Origin: an uncultured Lachnospiraceae bacterium
Lineage (GTDB): Bacteria; Bacillota; Clostridia; Lachnospirales; Lachnospiraceae
Assembly: GCA_947625015.1 (NCBI GenBank)
Contig: CANQMR010000009.1
Span: 1-64,000 of the forward strand
DNA length: 64,000 bases
Direction: 5' to 3'
Shown here: in pieces, positions 35,661-43,148 of the stretch
Numbering within the stretch: the stretch's first letter is position 1
How the letters are laid out: the number at the start of each line of letters is the position of its first letter
Made by a program: the position numbers and the translations under genes
Notes under the pieces: model-generated
What the model was told of the DNA's origin: nothing
The model's database searches: none
Seen by the model: the letters and a program-made list of their open reading frames with translations, nothing else

Positions 35661-35736
35661 AAGGTTATGAGAATTTCACCGCTTGAAAATGAGGTGAATT
35701 TCACAAAATACTATATAATTAAGGAGGATTTTTTTA

Positions 35737-37776
35737 ATGAGATCAGAGTGGAATGGTTTCAAAGGTGGTAACTGGGAGAAGTTTGTAGATGTTCGTAACT
35801 TTATTCAGAAGAACTACACCCCGTATGAAGGTGATGATTCTTTCTTATGCGGACCTACCCAGAACACCAAAGACTTATGGGCACAGGTTATGGACTTAAC
35901 CAAGAAGGAGAGAGAGGCCGGCGGTGTATTGGATATGGACACCAAGGTTGTATCTACTTTAACTTCCCATGGTCCCGGATATCTTGACAAGGATAAGGAA
36001 ACTATCGTAGGTTTCCAGACCGACAAGCCTTTCAAGAGAGGTATGAATGTATACGGCGGTTTGCGTATGGCAATGAAGGCCTGCGAGGACAACGGTTACA
36101 AGGTTGATGATGAGATTGTAGAGTTCTTCTCTAAGCACAGAAAGACACACAACGAAGGTGTGTTTGATGTATACGACCAGGAGATCAGAACCTGCCGTTC
36201 TAATCATATTATTACCGGCCTTCCTGACGCATACGGACGTGGACGTATCATCGGCGACTACAGAAGGGTTGCTCTTTACGGTACCGATTTCTTAATTAAG
36301 GATAAGCAGGAGCAGAAGGAATCCTTCGGCCGGGTTTACACAGATGATGTTATCCGCGGCAAGGAAGAGATTGCTGAGCAGATTAAAGCTCTTAAGGAGC
36401 TGACTCAGATGGCTGCTTCTTATGGCTTCGATATTTCACAGCCTGCTAAGAATGTACAGGAAGCAATTCAGTGGACCTATTTCGGATATTTAGGAGCCGT
36501 TAAGGAACAGAACGGCGCTGCAATGTCCCTTGGCCGTACAGCTACTTTCTTAGATGTATATGCTGAGAGAGACTTGGCAAATGGAACCTTTACCGAGGAG
36601 CAGATTCAGGAGTTCGTTGACCACTTTATAATGAAGTTAAGATGTGTGAAGTTTGCCCGTACACCAGAGTATAACCAGATTTTCGCCGGCGACCCGGTTT
36701 GGGTAACTGAGTCCTTAGGCGGTATGGGTACAGACGGACGTACTCTTGTTTCCAAGATGAGCTTCCGTTATCTGAACACACTGAACAACTTAGGTACTGC
36801 ACCGGAGCCGAACTTAACCGTTCTTTGGTCAACCAACCTGCCGATTGGCTGGAAGCAGTTCTGTGCTAAGATGTCTATCAAGTCTTCTTCCATTCAGTAT
36901 GAGAATGATGACTTAATGAGAAATGACCATGGTGATGATTATGCTATCGCTTGCTGCGTATCTTCCATGGTTGTCGGCAAGGAGATGCAGTTCTTCGGAG
37001 CTCGTGCTAACCTTGCTAAATGCTTACTTTACGCAATCAACGGTGGTGTTGATGAGGTTACCGGCGTACAGGTTGGTCCTAAGTATCGTCCTGTAGAGGG
37101 TGACTACCTTGACTTTGATGACGTTATGTCTAAGTACAACGACATGATGGATTGGTTAGCTAAGGTATATGTAAGCTCACTGAACATTATCCACTATATG
37201 CATGACAAGTATGCTTATGAGAGAATCCAGATGGCATTGCATGACAGAGATGTTAAGAGATACTTCGCAACCGGTGTTGCAGGACTTTCCGTTGTGGCTG
37301 ACTCTTTATCTGCTATCAAGTATGCTAAGGTTAAATGTATTCGTGATGAGAGAGGTATTGTTGTAAGCTATGAGACAGAAGGCGACTTCCCGAAATACGG
37401 CAACAACGATGACCGCGTAGATGAGCTGGCAGCTAATCTGGTAACAACCTTTATGAACAAGGTTCGTCAGCAGCATGTATATCGTAACGGTCTTCCTACA
37501 ACCTCTATCCTTACCATTACTTCTAATGTAACCTACGGTAAGGCTACCGGTGATACACCTTGCGGAAGAAAGAAAGGCGAGCCATTTGCTCCGGGTGCTA
37601 ACCCACTCCATAAGAGAGATACTCATGGTGCAGTCGCTTCTTTGGCTTCCGTTGCTAAGATTCCATTCAGGGATGCACAGGATGGTATTTCTAATACCTT
37701 CTCTATCATTCCGGGAGCGCTTGGCAAAGAAGATCAGGTATTTGCCGGGGATATTGACATTGATTTAAGCAAATAA
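35737..37776 (+). CDS. pflB: Pyruvate formate-lyase catalytic core lacking the glycyl radical domain
   Basis: 679 residues. It converts pyruvate and CoA to acetyl-CoA and formate in the anaerobic cytoplasm. The active-site Cys pair is present ([10 protein letters not shown], Cys406-Cys407), with [17 protein letters not shown] and [26 protein letters not shown]. It ends at [25 protein letters not shown], the point where PflB of Escherichia coli (760 residues) continues into NLAGLMDGYF and the C-terminal RVSGYAV radical loop. Two stop codons (TAATAA) close it, and the missing part is encoded by a separate downstream gene with its own ribosome site. Codons are strongly biased (AAG, GTT, GGT), suggesting high expression. 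Confidence 0.93.
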   Translation: MRSEWNGFKGGNWEKFVDVRNFIQKNYTPYEGDDSFLCGPTQNTKDLWAQVMDLTKKEREAGGVLDMDTKVVSTLTSHGPGYLDKDKETIVGFQTDKPFKRGMNVYGGLRMAMKACEDNGYKVDDEIVEFFSKHRKTHNEGVFDVYDQEIRTCRSNHIITGLPDAYGRGRIIGDYRRVALYGTDFLIKDKQEQKESFGRVYTDDVIRGKEEIAEQIKALKELTQMAASYGFDISQPAKNVQEAIQWTYFGYLGAVKEQNGAAMSLGRTATFLDVYAERDLANGTFTEEQIQEFVDHFIMKLRCVKFARTPEYNQIFAGDPVWVTESLGGMGTDGRTLVSKMSFRYLNTLNNLGTAPEPNLTVLWSTNLPIGWKQFCAKMSIKSSSIQYENDDLMRNDHGDDYAIACCVSSMVVGKEMQFFGARANLAKCLLYAINGGVDEVTGVQVGPKYRPVEGDYLDFDDVMSKYNDMMDWLAKVYVSSLNIIHYMHDKYAYERIQMALHDRDVKRYFATGVAGLSVVADSLSAIKYAKVKCIRDERGIVVSYETEGDFPKYGNNDDRVDELAANLVTTFMNKVRQQHVYRNGLPTTSILTITSNVTYGKATGDTPCGRKKGEPFAPGANPLHKRDTHGAVASLASVAKIPFRDAQDGISNTFSIIPGALGKEDQVFAGDIDIDLSK

Positions 37777-37794
37777 TAACCTTGGAGGCTGATT

Positions 37795-38028
37795 ATGGCA
37801 GACGGAAACCAGGTAGATGACATTGTAACAATGTTAGACAATATGATGGGTAACGGCCATGGACACGTCAATGTGTCTGTGGACGAATCCATAGAAGCCG
37901 GTCAGAAGACCACTGACACAATGGGCTGTACCGATTGTGCCAAAGGGGATTTGGCTTGCAGCGTACCAACCCTGATGGAAGGGATGGACGAAGAACTCGA
38001 ACAATTAACACAAAAAGAGAAACATTAA
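37795..38028 (+). CDS. Cysteine-containing relative of the glycyl radical domain, lacking the radical glycine
   Basis: 77 residues with GGAGG upstream, 18 bases after the PFL core. Residues 1-30 (QVDDIVTMLDNMMGNGHGHVNVSV) align with residues 1-31 of the next gene and with the segment of PflB just before the radical loop. The RVSGYAV loop and the final helix are replaced by a tail with three cysteines (GCTDCAKGDLACSVPTL; Cys45, Cys48, Cys55) and an acidic end. It cannot carry the radical itself. It might dock on the core as a placeholder, protect it, or bind metal; these are guesses from the shared docking segment. Confidence 0.8.
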   Translation: MADGNQVDDIVTMLDNMMGNGHGHVNVSVDESIEAGQKTTDTMGCTDCAKGDLACSVPTLMEGMDEELEQLTQKEKH

Positions 38029-38066
38029 CAAGCAATATCATATAATATTATAAGGAGGGATTTATC

Positions 38067-38309
38067 ATGGCAACGAATTCACAACAGGTTGATAACTTAG
38101 TAAATATGTTAGATGGTTATGTATCAGAGGGTGGCTATCATCTGAATGTTAACGTATTGAATCGTGACACATTGTTAGACGCCCAGAAACATCCGGAGAA
38201 CTATCCGCAGTTGACAATCCGCGTTTCCGGTTATGCAGTTAACTTCATTAAACTGACACCGGAGCAGCAGCAGGATGTTATCTCAAGAACATTTCATGAG
38301 ACAATGTAA
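38067..38309 (+). CDS. grcA: Autonomous glycyl radical domain of pyruvate formate-lyase (GrcA-like)
   Basis: 80 residues with AAGGAGG upstream. It contains the complete C-terminal domain of [36 protein letters not shown], then [11 protein letters not shown] with the radical-bearing Gly55, then [14 protein letters not shown]. Core plus this protein total 759 residues, nearly the length of single-chain PflB. Free-standing domains such as YfiD/GrcA are known as spare parts that rescue oxygen-cleaved PFL. Here the adjacent core lacks its own domain, so this protein should be an obligate subunit rather than a spare. Confidence 0.92.
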   Translation: MATNSQQVDNLVNMLDGYVSEGGYHLNVNVLNRDTLLDAQKHPENYPQLTIRVSGYAVNFIKLTPEQQQDVISRTFHETM

Positions 38310-38339
38310 TCTCCGATAGCAACAACATAACTACTAAGA

Positions 38340-38369
38340 GGCAGGGGCTTCAATGCCCTTGCCTTTTTT
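38340..38369 (+). terminator. Internal terminator between the radical-domain gene and the activase gene
   Basis: GGCAGGGGC pairs with GCCCTTGCC around TTCAAT, followed by six T. It lies 17 bases before the activase ATG, so only read-through transcripts would include the activase unless it has another promoter. It probably lowers activase relative to structural subunits. Confidence 0.8.
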
Positions 38370-38386
38370 AAAAAAGGAGCAATATT

Positions 38387-39151
38387 ATGGTTGGACACAT
38401 TCATTCCATTGAAACCTGCGGCACTGTAGACGGGCCAGGCATGCGTTTTGTCGTATTTTTCAAGGGCTGCCCCATGCGCTGCCTTTACTGCCACAATCCG
38501 GACACATGGGACCCGGCTGGCGGGGAAGAACACACAGCAGAAGATTTGTTAGAACAATTTGAATCCCTGCGGGATTTTTACGCCAACGGCGGCATTACCG
38601 CTACCGGCGGGGAGCCTCTGATGCAAATAGACTTTCTCATTGAATTATTTGAAAAGGCCAAGGCGAAAGGAATCCATACCTGCCTTGACACCTCCGGCGT
38701 TACCTTTCATCGGGACAACCCTGAACTGCTGGCCAAGTTTGACCGGCTGATGAATTGCACAGATTTGGTTATGCTGGATATTAAGCACATCAATCCGGAG
38801 GAGCACTTAAAGCTTTGCAAGCAGCCCAACGACAACATTCTGGATTTTGCCAAATACATTGACGAGCATGAGGTAGACATCTGGATTCGCCATGTCATCG
38901 TCAAAGACATAACCTTAGTTGACAGCTATTTGGACGAGCTTGGCTACTTCATCGGGGGCCTTAAGCACCTAAAAGCATTGGACTGCCTGCCCTACCACAG
39001 CATGGGCGTAGTCAAATACAAAAACTTAGGCATTGATTACCCCTTAAAGGGCATGAAGCCGCTGGCTAAGGAAGATGCTATCCACGCAAGAGAAATTATT
39101 CTGGCAGCCGCCAAACGCCGCCGCCAGGACGATGCAGCCAAACAATCCTAA
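38387..39151 (+). CDS. pflA: Pyruvate formate-lyase activating enzyme (radical SAM)
   Basis: 254 residues, typical of PflA. The radical SAM cluster motif CxxxCxxC is in FFKGCPMRCLYCHNPDTW, preceded by IHSIETCGTVDGPGMRFVVF. The SAM-binding GGE motif is TATGGEPLMQ. It uses S-adenosylmethionine and an electron to abstract hydrogen from the glycine of the radical domain, here on the separate 80-residue protein. AAGGAG precedes the ATG directly after the terminator T-run. Its stop codon is 3 bases from the left end of the large hairpin element. Confidence 0.95.
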   Translation: MVGHIHSIETCGTVDGPGMRFVVFFKGCPMRCLYCHNPDTWDPAGGEEHTAEDLLEQFESLRDFYANGGITATGGEPLMQIDFLIELFEKAKAKGIHTCLDTSGVTFHRDNPELLAKFDRLMNCTDLVMLDIKHINPEEHLKLCKQPNDNILDFAKYIDEHEVDIWIRHVIVKDITLVDSYLDELGYFIGGLKHLKALDCLPYHSMGVVKYKNLGIDYPLKGMKPLAKEDAIHAREIILAAAKRRRQDDAAKQS

Positions 39152-39154
39152 CCG

Positions 39155-39698
39155 CCCATATTCCCTTCTCGCCCTTACACACCATGCCCCCGCCCGGATA
39201 ATTTTTATTCTCCGCCTTTTATTCATTTAGCATACCACCGCAGGTAATCCTATCCTATTTTCCTGCACTGGTTTCGGTTTTAAGAAATCCTGCCGCCGGG
39301 CTGTCCTGCATGTTTGATTGCATGTGCTCACGAAGAACTCGCACCGGGGCCGGGTGACTGGGAAACATCTACAGCCCCTTTAAGAACGCCGGTACTTGCG
39401 GAGGACGCCAAAGATTATCTTATTATATAACCTATATGTCCTCCGCTTAGTACCGCTGCGTTCTTAACAGAGCGCAAGCGTGGCTGTGAGATGTTTGCCC
39501 AGCACCCAGCTCCGGTGCTCAGACACTTCTCCGCACATGCATCATGCAGGACAGCCCGGCGGCGGATTTCTAAAAAACCGCGTGTCAGGAAAAGTAGGAT
39601 AGGATTATCCCGCGGCGGTATGCCACGAAGTTATAGGCGGAGGATAAAAATTATCCGGGCGGGGAATCGGGAGAAATTGCGGGGAAGGGAATATGGGA
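39155..39698. repeat. Very long imperfect inverted repeat (about 544 bp), copy 2 of the hairpin family
   Basis: The left arm from CCCATATTCCC (39155) pairs with GGGAATATGGG (39688-39698). Pairing continues inward through CCGCCCGGATAATTTTTAT/ATAAAAATTATCCGGGCGG, TAATCCTATCCTA/TAGGATAGGATTA, GCCGGGCTGTCCTGCATG/CATGCAGGACAGCCCGGC and AAACATCT/AGATGTTT, to a core TTAAGAACGCCGGTACTTGCGGAGGAC with GTCCTCCGCTTAGTACCGCTGCGTTCTTAA. The core and the one-sided AGCGCAAGCG match the 10.6-kb element. No convincing ORF lies inside. It could be a MITE-like element or a large structured RNA. Confidence 0.85.
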
Positions 39699-39805
39699 AG
39701 AATTTGTGATAAAAAACTTGCTATCTGAGCTAAGATGTTTTAAAATAGGGTTATTGAGGTATTTTCAATAATAACAATGTATATTTCTTAAAGGAGGGTA
39801 ATGAT

Positions 39806-39976
39806 ATGGCATTTGTAATTGGCGACAACTGTGTATCCTGCGGCGCATGCGCTGGCGCTTGTCCGGTTGGTGCAATCGCAGAAGGCGACGGCAAATTTGA
39901 GATTGATGCAAACAACTGCATCTCTTGTGGTTCCTGTGCCGGAACTTGTCCTGCCGGAGCAATTTCTGAGGAATAA
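39806..39976 (+). CDS. 2[4Fe-4S] clostridial-type ferredoxin
   Basis: 56 residues, too short for the ORF track. AAAGGAGGG lies 8 bases before the ATG. It has two CxxCxxCxxxCP cluster motifs: CVSCGACAGACPVGAI and CISCGSCAGTCPAGAI. It is a small low-potential electron carrier, the classic partner of pyruvate:ferredoxin oxidoreductase, hydrogenase and radical SAM enzymes. Located after pflA and the hairpin, it could reduce the activase cluster, although no common transcript is shown. A strong terminator follows. Confidence 0.95.
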   Translation: MAFVIGDNCVSCGACAGACPVGAIAEGDGKFEIDANNCISCGSCAGTCPAGAISEE

Positions 39977-39995
39977 TTAAGTATATGAAGCAAAG

Positions 39996-40032
39996 ACAGC
40001 CCTGCTTACCATTTGTAAGCGGGGCTGTTTTT
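39996..40032 (+). terminator. Terminator of the ferredoxin gene
   Basis: ACAGCCCTGCTTAC pairs with GTAAGCGGGGCTGT around a 5-base loop, followed by TTTTTAT. It lies between the ferredoxin and the convergent 848-residue protein gene. Confidence 0.88.
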
Positions 40033-40101
40033 ATGCGCATTTTCGTGTTATTAAGCTTGCGGAACCGCCGCAGGGGAAAGGCTTTGCAAAAAACTGCCGC
40101 C

Positions 40102-42648
40102 TTATCGCACATAGCTGATAAATACATTGCCGCTGTCTCTCACTTTTTGCTCAAATTCCTCTCTCGGCTCCACGATATCCGGCGTTTCTAAAGGATTGAT
40201 GTAACGGATTTTCTGGCCGTTATAGCTGGTCACCAGCACATAGGTTCCATCGGCAAACCGGGTGATAACCGGTGCATCCTTGCAGAGGTAATAGAGACCG
40301 TTTTCAAAATCGCAGCCGGTAATATCCGTTCCCTGTCTTCCTGTATATTTTAAGATAACCTGTTCCGGCGGAACCCCGTCTGCCAAATCCTTCTGCATGG
40401 CAGAAAATTCCGGATTTTTCTCCTCGTAGACTCCCATCATATAGATACAGGCCGCCAGCGTATCTTCCACATCGGAAACGGTATACAAATCTATCTTATC
40501 GGCCACCGTATGATAGTCCTTTACCGCAATCTTACGCCAGACGATTACGCCGTTCTCGTCTAACACCACTCCCGCATTTTCATAGGCTGCCCGGACAGCC
40601 TCATTCAGACTTAAGTAATCCGTCATATACCGTCCCTGTCCATAGGCATAATATTTCTTATTGGTATGGTCAAAGGTAATCTTAACTGTGGTATCTTCCT
40701 CATTTACTGCGGTTCTGGTTATCATCAGTTTGGGCCTTTCCACCACAAACATATAATTCGGGAAAGACATATACATCTGATTATAGGCATTATCCGAAAA
40801 CTTATAGGCGGTAGTGATCCGGTCTCCCTGTTCCTCCTCTTTATAAGTAATAAAGTCCTGCGTTGTCGGCTCAAACACGCCGTTAATCTTACGAACCCGG
40901 TCTAAATATACCACGCCGTCTTTCGCTGTAGCGTTCATGACATACACGCCTGTCGTTCCGTACTCCTTTACCACCTTATTATTCTCATCAATAATATCAA
41001 TGGAGGAAATGGGGCAGGTAACGGTTCCGTCTAAGGCCGTCTCAATATCTCCCTCTCTGATTTTTCCAAGAACTAAATCCTTGTCCACAAAACCGATTGT
41101 CTCTAACCGCTCCCCGGCGTCCGCCGTAATCTCCCGGCTCTCTTTCGTATCTAAATCAAGCACCGTAGCCTTGTCCGTATTTTCCGGAAGCATCTGATTA
41201 GGATAGCCGATTAAATGGTTATCCTCCGATACCGCCAGATGCTCATTTAACACATCTTCTATAAAAATCTCCGATTGTAAGGTCGTCGTATCCACCTTTA
41301 CAATACAGTCGTTGTCAAAGTAATAAAATTCCCCATCTTTATTTAGATAAAGCAGGGTTTCCATATCTTCTTTTAAAATATTATACGGCTTATTATTTTC
41401 AATAAAAAGCAATTCCTGCATACGGTCTTTTTCTGCATCAAACTGATAGACGGAAATACCCACCTTGCCCTCATGCTCTCCCCGGTTCATATATCCATAT
41501 ACCGCAAAGGTAAGATTTCCCTCATCGCTCATCCGCAGGATTTTAATATTATTTTCATCATAAGTAACCCGGCTGTCCGTATAGTTATCGTCCTGACAGA
41601 AGCCGTATACGTTGGTTATCGTGCCGCCCTTATAGTCGTAATACCAAAGCTGTCTGGCCTGGACAAAAGCGGCCTTCTCCTCCTCGTCGGCAGTAACCAG
41701 TTGAAAATCTTCTTCGTCAACCACGCCCATTTTAAAGCAGTTGGCAGTAATATCCACATTATCCGTAGTAAACAATGCCTCCTGATTCCGGTTATAATCC
41801 AACAGATACACCGTTTTTTCATCTACATACCGCACCCGGTAATTTTCCGTCACATAATAATTCTCTAACACCTTATTTTCCGTTGCGGATATCATATATT
41901 TTAACTGGATAATGGCATAGCTGTCGTCAATTTCCTTAATGCTGGGAATGGGTTTGGTCAGTCTTGCCGGCTTCAGATTGGCAAACGTTATGGTGTCAAA
42001 GCTGGAATGGATATTCACCTGCGACAGATATTCATTATTGCCGTCCTCGTTAGGTTCAATACTCTTTGTGATGATTTTTTCGGCCTGCTCCTTATCGAAC
42101 AGCGCGTCATTAAAGTTGCCTACAAATTTCAGCAGACTACCCGCATGAAAATCATTTTCCACGACTACCCTTGTATAATAACGTACCCTGGCTTCCTCTC
42201 CGGACATGGCTTTTAACACCAAAACATATTCCTGAAGTTCTTCTAATTGTGTTCTAAATGTAATTTTTATCTTATCATAACCCTCAGCATGTTCCTGTTC
42301 AGTAACTTCACCATTTTCTATCAAATCTCCCTGATACTGGCTGCGCAGCTCATACTCGTAGCCATCATAATTCTCACTGCCCTGATCCGCCCACAGTTCT
42401 ATCGTCTGGCCGTAATTCATCGGCGTAATGGTGTCACGAAAATACGTCGTATCTACTTTACCGGTATACCCATGCAAAATATTGATAAAATTCTCCTCAT
42501 ACCGAACATAAACGATTGGAAGAGTAGCCTGCTCCATTTCCACAGACACCTCTTCCACCCCTGCATTATGAATTTTATTGACAACAAATATGCTTACGAA
42601 AAATATACAGATCAATACCAGTATTCTTGTAACTACTCTTCCGTCCAT
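40102..42648 (-). CDS. Large membrane-anchored extracellular protein of unknown function
   Basis: 848 residues. One N-terminal span (about 8-26, ILVLICIFFVSIFVVNKI) and no other hydrophobic segment, so it is probably anchored with a large outer domain. The middle (about 330-640) has short repeated beta motifs (FYYFDNDCIVKVDTTTLQSEIF, ATVLDLDTKESREITA) reminiscent of a beta-propeller. The last 120 residues (QGTDITGCDFENGLYYLCKDAPVITRFADGTYVLVTSYNGQKIRYINP) faintly resemble the C39-like peptidase fold, including a Cys, but the usual HFVVI motif is absent. I do not recognise the family. The 128-residue gene upstream may share its transcript. Confidence 0.65.
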   Translation of the reverse strand: MDGRVVTRILVLICIFFVSIFVVNKIHNAGVEEVSVEMEQATLPIVYVRYEENFINILHGYTGKVDTTYFRDTITPMNYGQTIELWADQGSENYDGYEYELRSQYQGDLIENGEVTEQEHAEGYDKIKITFRTQLEELQEYVLVLKAMSGEEARVRYYTRVVVENDFHAGSLLKFVGNFNDALFDKEQAEKIITKSIEPNEDGNNEYLSQVNIHSSFDTITFANLKPARLTKPIPSIKEIDDSYAIIQLKYMISATENKVLENYYVTENYRVRYVDEKTVYLLDYNRNQEALFTTDNVDITANCFKMGVVDEEDFQLVTADEEEKAAFVQARQLWYYDYKGGTITNVYGFCQDDNYTDSRVTYDENNIKILRMSDEGNLTFAVYGYMNRGEHEGKVGISVYQFDAEKDRMQELLFIENNKPYNILKEDMETLLYLNKDGEFYYFDNDCIVKVDTTTLQSEIFIEDVLNEHLAVSEDNHLIGYPNQMLPENTDKATVLDLDTKESREITADAGERLETIGFVDKDLVLGKIREGDIETALDGTVTCPISSIDIIDENNKVVKEYGTTGVYVMNATAKDGVVYLDRVRKINGVFEPTTQDFITYKEEEQGDRITTAYKFSDNAYNQMYMSFPNYMFVVERPKLMITRTAVNEEDTTVKITFDHTNKKYYAYGQGRYMTDYLSLNEAVRAAYENAGVVLDENGVIVWRKIAVKDYHTVADKIDLYTVSDVEDTLAACIYMMGVYEEKNPEFSAMQKDLADGVPPEQVILKYTGRQGTDITGCDFENGLYYLCKDAPVITRFADGTYVLVTSYNGQKIRYINPLETPDIVEPREEFEQKVRDSGNVFISYVR

Positions 42649-42682
42649 CCTTAACTCCTATCGGCTCGTGACGCCCAACCTC

Positions 42683-43069
42683 CTACCGCATCCGGCAGTT
42701 GTTAAATTTACGGCAGAATTTGTCATGCCGTCTTCTTCTAATATATATCTCATGGCAGACCATAACCTGTATCATGTCTTTGAGTTTGTTAAGCTCCTGT
42801 CTGCTTCCCTCAAAAGAAAACTGCTTATATATATCCCCTGCCATCCGGTAAATGGTCACCGCATCCGGGTACTGGGCATATATGGGACTGCCCTCATATT
42901 CATAACGGTCCAGATACTCCTCCAATATAGAAGCAATCAGGCGGATCTCTTTGGGATAAAGCCTTTTTAAATATTCATAATCCTTAAGGCAGAGTTCTTC
43001 CTCTTCCAAAAAATCCGGTTCGCTGGGAAACATAGAATCCAGATCGTAATGTATTCCTCTCATATCCAT
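42683..43069 (-). CDS. Conserved-looking cytoplasmic protein of unknown function
   Basis: 128 residues from the ATG at 43069, which has AAGGAG 8 bases upstream; the 49-codon extension in the ORF track runs into the pfkA 3-prime end and is unlikely. It is acidic at the N-terminus (SEPDFLEEEELCLKDYEYLKRLYP), helical throughout and very basic at the C-terminus (YIRRRRHDKFCRKFNN). It has no signal peptide or membrane span. I do not recognise it. It lies between pfkA and the large anchored protein, 34 bases upstream of the latter. Confidence 0.6.
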   Translation of the reverse strand: MDMRGIHYDLDSMFPSEPDFLEEEELCLKDYEYLKRLYPKEIRLIASILEEYLDRYEYEGSPIYAQYPDAVTIYRMAGDIYKQFSFEGSRQELNKLKDMIQVMVCHEIYIRRRRHDKFCRKFNNCRMR

Positions 43070-43148
43070 AGCCAAACTCCTTACAAACACATTCCATATA
43101 ATCAGAATATGCCCGTAAGGAGATATTGGTGACAAAATATTGCGATTT

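Noticed and set aside
37774-38070. The short pyruvate formate-lyase as a frameshift or sequencing error in a normal pflB
   Set aside because: The core ends in two consecutive stop codons, a complete extra gene with its own ribosome site lies between the parts, and the radical domain has its own AAGGAGG and ATG. One or two base errors cannot rejoin them.
39491-39709. 72-residue plus-strand ORF in the large hairpin
   Set aside because: Arg-rich with no ribosome site and fully contained in the inverted-repeat arm; the structure explains the open frame better.
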